The notes below the pieces were generated by a model, which worked only from the letters and a program-made list of their open reading frames with translations, was not told the DNA's origin and did not search any database. A DNA stretch of 13,214 nucleotides. Source: Pseudomonadota bacterium (GTDB lineage Bacteria > Pseudomonadota > Alphaproteobacteria > Rhizobiales > Kaistiaceae). Shown piece after piece: positions 1-7,583 of this stretch; within the stretch, counting starts at the first letter, position 1; each line of letters begins with the position of its first letter. The stretch is taken from assembly GCA_023391905.1 (NCBI GenBank), contig JAEWAD010000405.1, positions 1 to 13,214 on the forward strand. The letters run 5' to 3'. A program made the translations under genes and the position numbers.

Positions 1-852
1 CTCCTCGTCCTCCCCGCCATCCTCTTCGCCTTCTGGATCATCGGCTACCCGATCTACGACATGGCCAACATGTCGGTGCACGCGGTCAACCGGTTCGGCA
101 AGACGACGGCCTTCAACGATTTCGCCAACTACCAGCGGCTGTTCTCGCACCAGCTCTTCATCGGCTGCCTGATCCGGACCATCGTCTGGACGGTGTTCGT
201 CGTCGGCGGCACGGTGGTCCTGTCGGTGCCGATCGCGCTGATCCTGAACGAGCGCTTCTACGGCCGCACGCTGGCGCGCATCATCATCATGCTGCCCTGG
301 GCGGTGTCGCTGACGATGACCGGCATCGTCTGGCGCTGGTCGCTCAACGGCCAGTTCGGCATGGTCAACGCCACGCTCTCGAGCTTCGGCCTGCAGGACA
401 CGCCGGTCGAATGGCTGGCGACGGCCTCGACGGCCTTTCCGATCCTGATCATCATCGGCATCCTCGTCTCGATCCCGTTCACGGTGACGGTGATCCTCGG
501 CGGCCTGTCGTCGCTGCAGGCCGACATCTTCGAGGCGGCCAAGATCGACGGCGCCAGCGGCTGGCAGCGCTTCCGCTACCTGACGCTGCCGCTGATCCGG
601 CCGTTCCTCAACATCGTGCTGGTGCTGAACTTCATCTACGTCTTCAACTCCTTCCCGCTGATCTGGGTGATGACGCAGGGCGATCCCGCCAACAGCACCG
701 ACATCCTGGTGACCTGGCTCTACAAGCTCGCCTTCCGCTATGGCGAACTCGGCATCGCCTCGGCGCTGTCGATCGTCATGTTCCTGATCCTGCTGGCGCT
801 GACCATCACCTATGCGGCGCTCGCCATGCGCAACGAGCGGAAGGAGGCCTGA
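1..852 (+). CDS. CUT1-type sugar ABC transporter permease, MalF/UgpA-like (5' end cut by the window)
   Basis: This is an inner-membrane permease subunit of a carbohydrate importer. The reading frame is open from base 1, so the true start lies outside the window; 283 residues are visible. About six hydrophobic segments can be seen, the first at visible residues 1-20. The cytoplasmic EAA loop that docks on the ATPase begins at about residue 178 (EAAKIDGASGWQRFRYLTLP), with the family's G and LP positions intact. The stop is followed after one base by the next permease gene, whose Shine-Dalgarno AAGGAGG lies inside the end of this gene, so the two are translationally coupled. MalF-like and MalG-like permeases normally pair as a heterodimer. 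The substrate cannot be read from the permease; the downstream epimerase and dehydrogenase suggest a sugar or sugar acid. No ATPase gene is present in the window, so it lies upstream, outside the window, or elsewhere. Confidence 0.93.
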   Translation, partial: LLVLPAILFAFWIIGYPIYDMANMSVHAVNRFGKTTAFNDFANYQRLFSHQLFIGCLIRTIVWTVFVVGGTVVLSVPIALILNERFYGRTLARIIIMLPWAVSLTMTGIVWRWSLNGQFGMVNATLSSFGLQDTPVEWLATASTAFPILIIIGILVSIPFTVTVILGGLSSLQADIFEAAKIDGASGWQRFRYLTLPLIRPFLNIVLVLNFIYVFNSFPLIWVMTQGDPANSTDILVTWLYKLAFRYGELGIASALSIVMFLILLALTITYAALAMRNERKEA

Positions 853-853
853 G

Positions 854-1684
854 ATGGAGCGTCCGATCCGAAAATCGCTTCTGATGTGGCTGCTCCTGTC
901 GCCGCTGGTCGTGGTGATCCTGTTCCCGTTCGCCGTCATGGTCTCGACCGCGGTGAAGCCGCGGCTGGAGGTGCTGTCCTATCCGCCGCGCTGGCTGCCG
1001 TCGGAGATAAGGCTGCAGAACTTCGCCGACATGTGGGAGGCGACGCGACTGGGGCCTGCGGTGCTGAACAGCCTCTTGGTCAGCATCGCGGCGACGGCGC
1101 TCTGCCTGCTGGTCGCCATTCCGGCCGCCTATGCCGCGGCGCGGATGGAGTTCACCGGCAAGCGGCTGTTTCGCCAGTTCCTGCTGGTCACGCAGATGCT
1201 GTCGCCGATCGTGCTCGTCCTCGGCATCTTCCGCCTCATGGCGCGGATGGGGCTGGTCGACCAGCTGCCGGCGCTGGTGCTCGCCTATGTCGCCTTCAAC
1301 CTCGCCTTCTCGGTCTGGATGCTGCAGGCCTATTTCCAGACCATCCCGAAGGAGCTGGAGGAGGCGGCGACGCTTGACGGCGCGTCGACGCTGCAGCGGC
1401 TGCAACGCATCTTCCTGCCGCTGGCCCTGCCGGCGATCGGCATCACGGCCGTCTTCGTCTTCATCTATTGCTGGAACGAATTCGTGCTGGCGATGACCCT
1501 GCTGCGCTCGCCCGAGAACAACACGCTGACCTTCCAGACCTTCTCGCTGGTCGGCGGCCGCTACCAGGTCGAGTGGGACCACGTCATGGCGGCGACACTG
1601 GTCGCCAGCGTGCCGGTCGCCGTCATCTTCGCCCTGCTGCAGCGCTCGCTGGTCAGCGGGCTGACGGTCGGCGCCGTGAAATAG
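854..1684 (+). CDS. CUT1-type sugar ABC transporter permease, MalG/UgpE-like
   Basis: This is the second permease subunit of the same importer, 276 residues, a normal length for the family. ATG 854 was chosen because AAGGAGG sits seven bases upstream and the resulting protein begins MERPIRKSLLMWLLL, a short basic N-tail running into the first membrane helix. An upstream in-frame start at 812 would lie inside the preceding gene and lacks this site. Six membrane segments are visible. The EAA loop begins at about residue 170 (EAATLDGASTLQRLQRIFLP). The C-terminus GLTVGAVK matches the usual ending of MalG-type permeases. The gene is followed by a GC-rich hairpin and then the dehydrogenase gene, so the permease pair may be transcribed more strongly than the genes after it. 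Confidence 0.94.
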   Translation: MERPIRKSLLMWLLLSPLVVVILFPFAVMVSTAVKPRLEVLSYPPRWLPSEIRLQNFADMWEATRLGPAVLNSLLVSIAATALCLLVAIPAAYAAARMEFTGKRLFRQFLLVTQMLSPIVLVLGIFRLMARMGLVDQLPALVLAYVAFNLAFSVWMLQAYFQTIPKELEEAATLDGASTLQRLQRIFLPLALPAIGITAVFVFIYCWNEFVLAMTLLRSPENNTLTFQTFSLVGGRYQVEWDHVMAATLVASVPVAVIFALLQRSLVSGLTVGAVK

Positions 1685-1706
1685 CATCCCGAGAACATTG
1701 TACCTC

Positions 1707-1736
1707 AAGCGCGGCGGGCTCCGGCCCGCCGCGTTT
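1707..1736 (+). terminator. GC-rich hairpin between the permease and dehydrogenase genes; possible terminator or attenuator
   Basis: GCGGCGGGC (1711-1719) pairs perfectly with GCCCGCCGC (1724-1732) around the loop TCCG. A further C-G pair at 1710/1733, a G-T wobble and two A-T pairs extend the stem to 1707/1736. The right side continues into GTTTC, only a very short T run, so this would be a weak rho-independent terminator. It could instead reduce read-through or protect the 3' end of the transporter transcript. It lies in the 79-base gap before the dehydrogenase. Confidence 0.4.
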
Positions 1737-1763
1737 CAACGCCAGCGATCGTCGGAGACCGAA

Positions 1764-2546
1764 ATGGGACTGAAGGAATGGTTCGGCCTCGAGGGCAAGC
1801 GTGCCCTCGTCACGGGCTCCAGCCGCGGCCTCGGCCGCGAGATGGCGCTGGCACTGGCGGAAGCCGGCGCCGACATCATCATCACCGGCCGCACGCAGGA
1901 GACGCTCGACGCGACCGCGGCGGATATCCGCGCGCTCGGCCGGCAGGCCTGGACGGTCTGCTCCGACATGGCCGTGCCCGAGGAATGCGAGGCGAGCTGC
2001 GAGCGCATCCTCGCCGAGATCGGCCCCGTCGACATCCTGATCAACAATGTCGGCAATCGCGACCTGAACGTGCCGATCGTCGACGAGACGCTGGAGGACT
2101 GGCGCAAGCTGATGGACCTGAACGTCACCAGCTGCTTCCTGGCGACGCGCATCATCGGCGGCGCCATGCTGAAGCGGGGTGAGGGCGGGCGGATCATCAA
2201 CATCGCTTCCATCAGCGCCATGATCGCCAATCGTGGCATTGGCGGCCGCCACTACGAGACCGGCAAGGCGGCGGTGCTGCATTTCACCCGCTGCGCGGCG
2301 GCCGACTGGGCGCCGCACGGCATCACCGTCAACGCGATCTGCCCGGGCCTGTTCATGACCGACGCCAACCGCTCCTGGAACGAGAAGCGGCCGGAGGTGA
2401 TCGAGGCCTTCGTCGCCAACGTGCCGATGGGGCGGCCGGGCAATCCGCCGGAGATCGGCCCGCTCGCGGTTTATCTCGCCAGCCCCGCGGCGACCTATGT
2501 GACCGGCGCCGCCTATGTCATCGATGGCGGCTACACGGTCTGGTAG
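1764..2546 (+). CDS. Short-chain dehydrogenase/reductase, gluconate 5-dehydrogenase-like
   Basis: This is a soluble NAD(P)-dependent oxidoreductase of the classical SDR family, 260 residues, the usual length. The coenzyme-binding motif TGSSRGLG is at residues 17-24. NNVG, a variant of NNAG, is at 94-97. The catalytic set is complete: N120 in the DLNVTS segment, S151, Y164 and K168 (YETGK), with the expected 13-residue spacing from Ser to Tyr. The C-terminal DGGYTVW is also typical. ATG 1764 was chosen because the protein then starts MGLKEWFGLEGKRALVTG, the normal distance before the glycine motif, with GGAG a few bases upstream. The overall look, and its place beside a sugar importer and an epimerase, suggest oxidation of a sugar acid or polyol. 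The exact substrate is inference; SDR names transfer poorly. Confidence 0.92.
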   Translation: MGLKEWFGLEGKRALVTGSSRGLGREMALALAEAGADIIITGRTQETLDATAADIRALGRQAWTVCSDMAVPEECEASCERILAEIGPVDILINNVGNRDLNVPIVDETLEDWRKLMDLNVTSCFLATRIIGGAMLKRGEGGRIINIASISAMIANRGIGGRHYETGKAAVLHFTRCAAADWAPHGITVNAICPGLFMTDANRSWNEKRPEVIEAFVANVPMGRPGNPPEIGPLAVYLASPAATYVTGAAYVIDGGYTVW

Positions 2547-2593
2547 ATTGGGTCTGCGGGGAAGGGCGCAACTTGCGGCGGGATTGGGACTGA

Positions 2594-2622
2594 CTTTACC
2601 TCTCCCTGAGGGAGAGGTGAAG
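2594..2622. repeat. Short palindromic hairpin repeat (CTCTCCC-TGA-GGGAGAG type)
   Basis: CTTTACCTCTCCC (2594-2606) and GGGAGAGGTGAAG (2610-2622) form a 13-bp stem with a single T-G wobble and a TGA loop. Units with a CTCTCCCTGAGGGAGAG core recur between genes in many Hyphomicrobiales genomes, from general knowledge that I could not check here. Only one copy is in this window. It sits in the 129-base gap between the dehydrogenase and epimerase genes and could act as a transcript-stabilising or weak terminating hairpin. Confidence 0.55.
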
Positions 2623-2667
2623 AACGAGGACTTGCACGCGGGCAACGAGGCCCGCGTCGCAACGAGG
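2623..2667 (+). repeat. Second hairpin plus three AACGAGG direct repeats before galM
   Basis: ACGCGGGC (2636-2643) pairs perfectly with GCCCGCGT (2650-2657) around a six-base loop. The heptamer AACGAGG occurs at 2623-2629, 2644-2650 (the hairpin loop and its edge) and 2661-2667. The last copy runs into the epimerase ribosome binding site GAGGGAG. The arrangement could affect translation of galM, but it may simply be repeat-derived sequence. Confidence 0.35.
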
Positions 2668-2675
2668 GAGACATC

Positions 2676-3701
2676 GTGTCGATTCATTTCTTCGGTCGCC
2701 TGCCGGATGGCACGACCATTTCCGAGATCCGGCTTGCTAACGCGTCCGGCGCCAGCGCCTCGATCCTGACCTTCGGCGCGGCGGTGCGCGATCTCGTCGT
2801 GCCGGTCGAGGGCGGCGAGCCGCGTCGCGTCGTGCTCGGCTTCGAGGCGCTCGACGGCTATCTGGAAAACAACCGCTATCTCGGCGTCACGGCCGGCCGC
2901 CACGCCAGCCGCATCGATCGCGGCCGGCTGGTGATCGACGGCGTCGAACATCAACTGGCGCTGAACGAGGGCGGACTCCATCTGCATGGCGGCCCGGTCG
3001 GGTTCTCGCGAAAGCCCTGGCGGATCGTCGAATCGGATGAAAGCTCGGTCACGCTTGGCCTGGTTTCGCCCGATGGCGACGACGGCTATCCGGGCGAGCT
3101 GGACGTTCGCTGCACCTATCGGCTGCAGGAGCCCGGCACGCTGTCGGTCACGATGACGGCGACGACCGACGCCGCGACCATCGTCAACCTCGCGCATCAT
3201 TCCTATTTCACGCTGCAGCCGGGGGAGTCGCTGCGCCAGCACAGCCTCAAGGTCGACGCGCTCGGCTATACCCCGTTCGGATCCGACATGGTGCCGACCG
3301 GCGAGATCGCCGATGTCGCCGGCACGCCTTATGACTTCCGCGCGCCGCGCCCGGTCGCCAATCCGTTCGGCGATCGGGATTTCCTCTATGACTGCGCCTT
3401 CGTCATCGATCGCGCCGGCCACGAGGACGGCAAGGGGCTGGTGCGCGCCGCCCGCCTCGAGGCGCCGGATGGCAGCCTCGCCATGGAGGTGCATACCACC
3501 GAGCCCTGCCTCATCGTCTATGACGGCGCCGGGCTCGAGCCGAGCTGGCCGCCGAGCGGCGGCATAGCGCATGTCGCGCATGCCGGCATGTGCTTCGAGC
3601 CGATGCGCTATCCCGACAATCCGAACCAGCCGGCGTTTCCCTCGGCGGTGCTGCGCCCCGGCGAGATCTATCGTCAGGTGACGGAGTATCGCTTCACCTG
3701 A
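2676..3701 (+). CDS. galM: Aldose 1-epimerase (mutarotase), GalM family
   Basis: This enzyme interconverts the alpha and beta anomers of aldoses such as galactose or glucose. It has 341 residues, normal for GalM, and no signal peptide is visible, so it is probably cytoplasmic. Family motifs appear in order: LGVTAGRHASRI at 69-80; the substrate-binding HLHGG at 102-106; NLAHHSYFTL at 171-180, with the catalytic histidine at 175; and FEPMRYPDNPNQ at 307-318, with the catalytic glutamate at 308. The motif reads HHSYFTL where NHSYFNL is more usual, a small deviation that leaves the histidine in place. The start is GTG 2676, preceded by a good ribosome site GAGGGAG and leading into SIHFFGRLPDGT, a typical beginning. 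Its place after the transporter and dehydrogenase fits a sugar-utilisation operon. The gene ends five bases from the convergent oxidoreductase. Confidence 0.93.
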   Translation: MSIHFFGRLPDGTTISEIRLANASGASASILTFGAAVRDLVVPVEGGEPRRVVLGFEALDGYLENNRYLGVTAGRHASRIDRGRLVIDGVEHQLALNEGGLHLHGGPVGFSRKPWRIVESDESSVTLGLVSPDGDDGYPGELDVRCTYRLQEPGTLSVTMTATTDAATIVNLAHHSYFTLQPGESLRQHSLKVDALGYTPFGSDMVPTGEIADVAGTPYDFRAPRPVANPFGDRDFLYDCAFVIDRAGHEDGKGLVRAARLEAPDGSLAMEVHTTEPCLIVYDGAGLEPSWPPSGGIAHVAHAGMCFEPMRYPDNPNQPAFPSAVLRPGEIYRQVTEYRFT

Positions 3702-3706
3702 CCGGC

Positions 3707-6574
3707 TCAGCGCGCGGCGAGGCCGGCGGCGATCGCCGCCATCGGATGGGTCGCCTTGCTGCGCGAAAGCCGCTCGACCTGGCACCGGCAGGAAAAGCCG
3801 GTGGCCAGGACTTCGGCTTCGCCGGCGATCGGCACCGCCCAGGAGGCATCGAACAGGGCGCGGCTCATTTCCTGGTGCCGCGCCTCGTGGCCGAACAGCC
3901 CCGCCATGCCACAGCAGCCGGTCGCGGTCGGCGTGACCGGCAGCTTCACGGCCGCGAAGATCTCCTGCCAGAGCCTGAGCGATTGCGGCGCGGCCGATGC
4001 CTCGGTGCAATGGACCATGAGCCGCTGCGCCCGCGCGTCGCTTTCGCGGGCGGTCGGCCAGACGTCGCCGGCGGCGCGGCGTTCCCGCAGGAATTCCTGC
4101 ACCAGCAGCACGCGTGGCACATCCGTCTCGACCTCGCGCAGTTCGCTCCGCGTCATCAGCACGAAGGTGGGATCGACGCCAATCATCGGCAGGTCGTGCG
4201 CCGCAATGGCCCGCAGCGCCGCCGCTTGCCGCCGCGCCAGCTTCTCGAAGCGGCGGCGCATGCCCTTGACGTGGCTCGCCTTGGAGCCGGGCGGCATGGC
4301 GACGATCCGCGGCCGATAGCCGAGCGCGGCGAGGCCATCGCAGACGGCGGCGACGGCGTCGGTGTCGAAGGTGGCGGTGAAGGCGTCCTCGAGCACCAGC
4401 ACGGTCCGGTCGCCGGCGTGATCGCCGATCCGCTCCGGCGCGACGACCGAGTAGCCGAACGCGCTCAGCCCGCGACGCGAGATCGTCGGCAGATCGACCA
4501 GGCCGAGCAGCGGCTTCGCCAGTCCATAGGCGAGCGGCGCCAGCCGGCGCGCCAGCGGCCGTGTCGCGGCGATCACGGGGGCGAGCGCCTCGACCGCGAC
4601 CGCCGCATGGTCGCGCAGCGGGCGACGGCGGGTCGCGTGATAGGCATCGAGAAACTGCGACTTGAGGCTGGGCACGCTGACATGGGCCGGGCAGGCGCTG
4701 CCGCAGGCGTTGCAGCCGAGGCAGGTGTCGAGCGCATCATAGGCGTCGTTCGCGATCGCATCCTGTTCCGGCTTGCCGGCGGCAACCGCCTGCCGCCACA
4801 GCCGCACCGCCTCGGCCCGGCCCTTGGGCGATTGGCGGAGGTCGCGTGTAGCCTTGAACGACGGGCAGATCGGCACGGTCTTGCTGTAGTTCAGGCAGGC
4901 GGCATTGCCGTTGCAGTGGAAGGCGCGTTCGAAGGCAGGATCGGCGGGTGCGTTACCCTGCCGGAAAGGCAGGTCGACGATGCCGAGCGGGCGGCGCTTC
5001 ACCGTGACGAGCTTGCCGGGATTGAAGCGCTCGTTCGGGTCGAAGGCCTGCTTGACGGCCTGGAGCGCCGCGAAGGCGACGGGACCGACATAGTCCGGCA
5101 GGTAGGCGCCGCGTATGCCCTTGCCATGCTCGCCCCAGAAGATGCCGCCATGCGCCTTGCAGAGCGCATAGACCGCGTCCGAGACGTCGCGGAACACGGC
5201 CTGGTCAACCTTGCCGTCGAGGTCGAGCGCCGGGCGGACATGCAGGCAGCCGACGTCGATATGGCCGTAAATGCCGTAGGCGAGGTCGTGGCGCTTCATG
5301 ATCTTGTCGAAGCCGTCGACGAAGCCGACGAGGTTCTCGACCGGCACGACGCAATCCTCGACGAAGGCGACGGGACGGCGCGCGCCGTCGCGTTTCCCGA
5401 GCAGGCCGACGGCGGCGGAGCGGGTCGACCAGAGGCGCGCGCTGTCGGCCGCGTCGACGGCGCAATAGGTGCCGATCGCGCCGGGGAGGCTCTTTGCCGC
5501 GTCCTGAAGGCGCGTCACGTCGGCATCGAGCGCGTCGGCATCCGCGCCGGCGAACTCGACGAAGAGGTAGGAGATGCGGTCGTTCGCCGCGCCGCGGATC
5601 GCCGGCGGCAGGCCGTCCATCAGCCCCGCCTCGCGGGCGAGCCGCTGCACCCAGTCGTCCATGATCTCCATCGCCAGCGGCGCGTGGGCGAGCAGCGGCG
5701 TGCCGGCGGCGAGCGCGTCGGCGAAGCGCGAAAAGGCGACGACGACGAGGCGCTTGTGGCGCGGCTTCGGCGTCAGCTGGAGGCGGATGCGGGTGACGAG
5801 GCCGAGCGTGCCCTCGGCGCCGAGCAGCAGGCGCCACCATTCCAGCCGGTCCGCGGCAGGCCGTGCGCGTTCGAGGTCGTAGCCGGTGAAGCGGCGCGAG
5901 ATGCGTGGCGTGTTCGCGATCAGCGCGGCGCGTCCGGCGTCGCAGGCCGTGGCGATTTCCTGGAGCATCGGCGCTGCCCAGTCGGGGGCGGCCGCGAGGC
6001 TGCTGAGCGTGCGCCCGCCGTCGAGCACCAGGTCGAGGCCGAGGACGTTGTCGCTGGTCTTGCCGTAGATCCGCGACCCCTTGCCGGAGGCGTCGGTGCT
6101 GACCATGCCGCCGATCGTGCAGCGGTTCGACGTCGAAGTGTCGGGCGCGAAGAACAGGCCGGTCTCGGCGATCGCGGCGTTTAGCTCGTCCAGTACGATG
6201 CCGGGCTCGACGTCGACCCAGCCTTCTTCCTCATTCACTTCCAGGATTCGCGTCATGAAGCGCTGGAAATTGACGATGACGCCGCGATTGAGGCTCTGGC
6301 CGTTGGTGCCGGTGCCACCGCCGCGCGCCGTGATCGGCAGGTGGGCGAAGGCCGGCTCCGCCGCGACGCGCATCAGGATCTCGATGTCGCTCGCCGCTCT
6401 CGGCGCGACGATCAGGTCCGGTTCCAGCTGGTAGACGCTGTTGTCGGTCGCCATCGCCGCCCGTGACGCGTGGTCGGTGGTGATGTCGCCGGCAAAGCCG
6501 GCGGCGCGCAGCGCCCTGGCGAAGGCGGCGGTCGATGCGGGAGCGGTCGAAGCGGGGATATTGGTCTGGATCAT
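3707..6574 (-). CDS. FAD / 4Fe-4S oxidoreductase, YdiJ (D-2-hydroxyglutarate dehydrogenase-like) family
   Basis: This 955-residue flavoprotein probably oxidises a D-2-hydroxy acid and passes electrons through iron-sulfur centres to an acceptor. The N-terminal FAD_binding_4 domain (about 50-270) shows ITARGGGTGTNGQSLNRG at 81-98 and CTIGGMVSTDASGKGSRIYG at 152-171. An FAD-oxidase C domain follows (about 270-520), with YGHIDVGCLHVRP and the flavin-proximal EHGKGIRG and FNPGK segments. Next come CNGNAACLNY, with a further cysteine at about 569, and a ferredoxin-like CLGCNACGSACP at about 617-628. The C-terminal part carries a CCG-type motif GCCGMAGLFGHE (about 885-896) and FSCRCQVERLS. The domain order matches YdiJ, which is slightly longer in E. 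coli, rather than simple glycolate oxidase GlcD. ATG 6574 has AAGGG eight bases upstream. The divergent LysR-type regulator 61 bp away probably controls it. The substrate is inference: D-2-hydroxyglutarate or a related 2-substituted acid; D-lactate is an alternative. Confidence 0.9.
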   Translation of the reverse strand: MIQTNIPASTAPASTAAFARALRAAGFAGDITTDHASRAAMATDNSVYQLEPDLIVAPRAASDIEILMRVAAEPAFAHLPITARGGGTGTNGQSLNRGVIVNFQRFMTRILEVNEEEGWVDVEPGIVLDELNAAIAETGLFFAPDTSTSNRCTIGGMVSTDASGKGSRIYGKTSDNVLGLDLVLDGGRTLSSLAAAPDWAAPMLQEIATACDAGRAALIANTPRISRRFTGYDLERARPAADRLEWWRLLLGAEGTLGLVTRIRLQLTPKPRHKRLVVVAFSRFADALAAGTPLLAHAPLAMEIMDDWVQRLAREAGLMDGLPPAIRGAANDRISYLFVEFAGADADALDADVTRLQDAAKSLPGAIGTYCAVDAADSARLWSTRSAAVGLLGKRDGARRPVAFVEDCVVPVENLVGFVDGFDKIMKRHDLAYGIYGHIDVGCLHVRPALDLDGKVDQAVFRDVSDAVYALCKAHGGIFWGEHGKGIRGAYLPDYVGPVAFAALQAVKQAFDPNERFNPGKLVTVKRRPLGIVDLPFRQGNAPADPAFERAFHCNGNAACLNYSKTVPICPSFKATRDLRQSPKGRAEAVRLWRQAVAAGKPEQDAIANDAYDALDTCLGCNACGSACPAHVSVPSLKSQFLDAYHATRRRPLRDHAAVAVEALAPVIAATRPLARRLAPLAYGLAKPLLGLVDLPTISRRGLSAFGYSVVAPERIGDHAGDRTVLVLEDAFTATFDTDAVAAVCDGLAALGYRPRIVAMPPGSKASHVKGMRRRFEKLARRQAAALRAIAAHDLPMIGVDPTFVLMTRSELREVETDVPRVLLVQEFLRERRAAGDVWPTARESDARAQRLMVHCTEASAAPQSLRLWQEIFAAVKLPVTPTATGCCGMAGLFGHEARHQEMSRALFDASWAVPIAGEAEVLATGFSCRCQVERLSRSKATHPMAAIAAGLAAR

Positions 6575-6635
6575 GTGGTGAACCCTTGTCGGGCCCGTTC
6601 AAGCACGATCCATCAGTTCGTGGTATTGGAATGAA
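6575..6635. promoter_or_regulatory. Divergent intergenic control region with candidate LysR-type binding site
   Basis: The 61 bases between the oxidoreductase and regulator starts must hold both promoters. TTC-N9-GAA at 6617-6631 includes a T-N11-A dyad (T6618, A6630), the classic LysR-type recognition pattern, and lies just upstream of the regulator start, where it could give autorepression. A second dyad, CTTG-N11-CAAG, is at 6585-6603 nearer the oxidoreductase, with a central GGGCCC. No confident -35/-10 pair could be assigned. Confidence 0.45.
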
Positions 6636-7583
6636 ATGAGCCTTCATTCGAAGAATACGAACATCGGCGTTCGTCACTTCCGCGCCGCCCTGGCGCTGGC
6701 CCGCGAACAATCCTTCGTGCGCGCCGCCGAAATCCTCGGGGTCGTGCCGTCGGCATTGACCGAGACGATCAAGCAGATCGAGGCCGATTGCGGCCTGCGC
6801 CTGTTCGACCGCGAGGCGCGCCCGGTGACGCCCACCGCCGCCGGGGTCGAGTTCCTCGTCGCGGCGCGGCGCGTCGTTTCGGATTTCGACCTGGCGCTGC
6901 ACAATCTCAGGCGCGCCGGCGGCATCGAGCGCGGCGCGGTGAAGGTCGCGGCGGCGCCCTCGGTCGTGCTGTTTCATCTCGCCCCGGCGCTGAAGCGCTT
7001 CCATGCCGAGCATCCGGCCGTCGAGGTGACCGTGCATGACGACGTCGCGGAGCGGGTGGGGGCGCTGGTGCTCGAGCGGGCGGTCGATTTCGGCATCGCC
7101 GAGCGCTGGCACGAGAATGACCAGCTCGCCTACGAGCCCTTCCACTCCGATCCGTTCGTGCTCGTCTGCCATGCGGGGCATCCGCTTGCCGGGCGAGCGG
7201 AGGTGGCGCTCGCCGAACTCGATGCCGCCGAGGTGATCGGGCTCGACGAGAGCACGGGAACCGGCAAGCAGATCGCGGCTGCCGCAGGGTTACCAAAAGG
7301 TTTCCAGAACGGGCGCCTGCGGGCGCATGGCACGATCGCGCAGCTGACGATGATCACGCAGGGCATGGGCATCGCGCTGATGCCGGAACTCGCGGCTTCG
7401 GTGATCCAGAGCCCGGACCTCCGCCGGATTCCGGTCCGGGATCTCGGCCTGCGGCGGACGCTCTGCATCGTGACGCGGGCGCGCATCGGCCTGTCGCCGG
7501 CGGCGGAGCGCCTGCTCGCGCATCTACGCCCGCTCGGCTCGCTCGGTCCTGCGGGGGCAGGGCAGTCGCGGTCGGATTGCTAG
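6636..7583 (+). CDS. LysR-type transcriptional regulator
   Basis: This is a 315-residue LysR-family DNA-binding regulator of standard length. The N-terminal winged helix-turn-helix spans about residues 15-69 (FRAALALAREQSFVRAAEIL, then PSALTETIKQIEADCGLRLF and the wing TPTAAG). The effector-binding domain follows from about residue 95 and includes AVDFGIAE, FVLVCHAGHPLAG and a late QGMGIALMPEL segment. ATG 6636 has only a weak TGGAA ribosome site. By the usual LysR logic it controls the divergent oxidoreductase in response to a small ligand, probably its substrate or a precursor. The gene's last bases overlap the stop of the convergent P450 gene. Its 3' end is closely related to a fragment at 10505-10627, which marks a lost paralogue. 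Confidence 0.93.
   Translation: MSLHSKNTNIGVRHFRAALALAREQSFVRAAEILGVVPSALTETIKQIEADCGLRLFDREARPVTPTAAGVEFLVAARRVVSDFDLALHNLRRAGGIERGAVKVAAAPSVVLFHLAPALKRFHAEHPAVEVTVHDDVAERVGALVLERAVDFGIAERWHENDQLAYEPFHSDPFVLVCHAGHPLAGRAEVALAELDAAEVIGLDESTGTGKQIAAAAGLPKGFQNGRLRAHGTIAQLTMITQGMGIALMPELAASVIQSPDLRRIPVRDLGLRRTLCIVTRARIGLSPAAERLLAHLRPLGSLGPAGAGQSRSDC

Noticed and set aside
806..1708. 300-codon open frame on the - strand opposite the second permease
   Set aside because: Rich in Arg, Gln, His and Asp with no membrane or domain pattern, while the + strand encodes a clear permease with an EAA loop.
1653..4010. Long open frame on the - strand across the dehydrogenase and epimerase genes
   Set aside because: It is antisense to three well-supported genes, has an arginine-rich composition typical of GC-rich shadow frames, and shows no domain.
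3590..6184. Open frame of over 860 codons on the + strand opposite the FAD oxidoreductase
   Set aside because: The - strand frame carries FAD and Fe-S motifs throughout; the + strand frame is low-complexity Arg/Ala/Gly with no motif. High GC explains its length.
6585..6603. CTTG-N11-CAAG as the primary LysR site
   Set aside because: The spacing does not give T-N11-A and the inner bases are not symmetric; TTC-N9-GAA at 6617-6631 fits better. Kept only as a secondary dyad.
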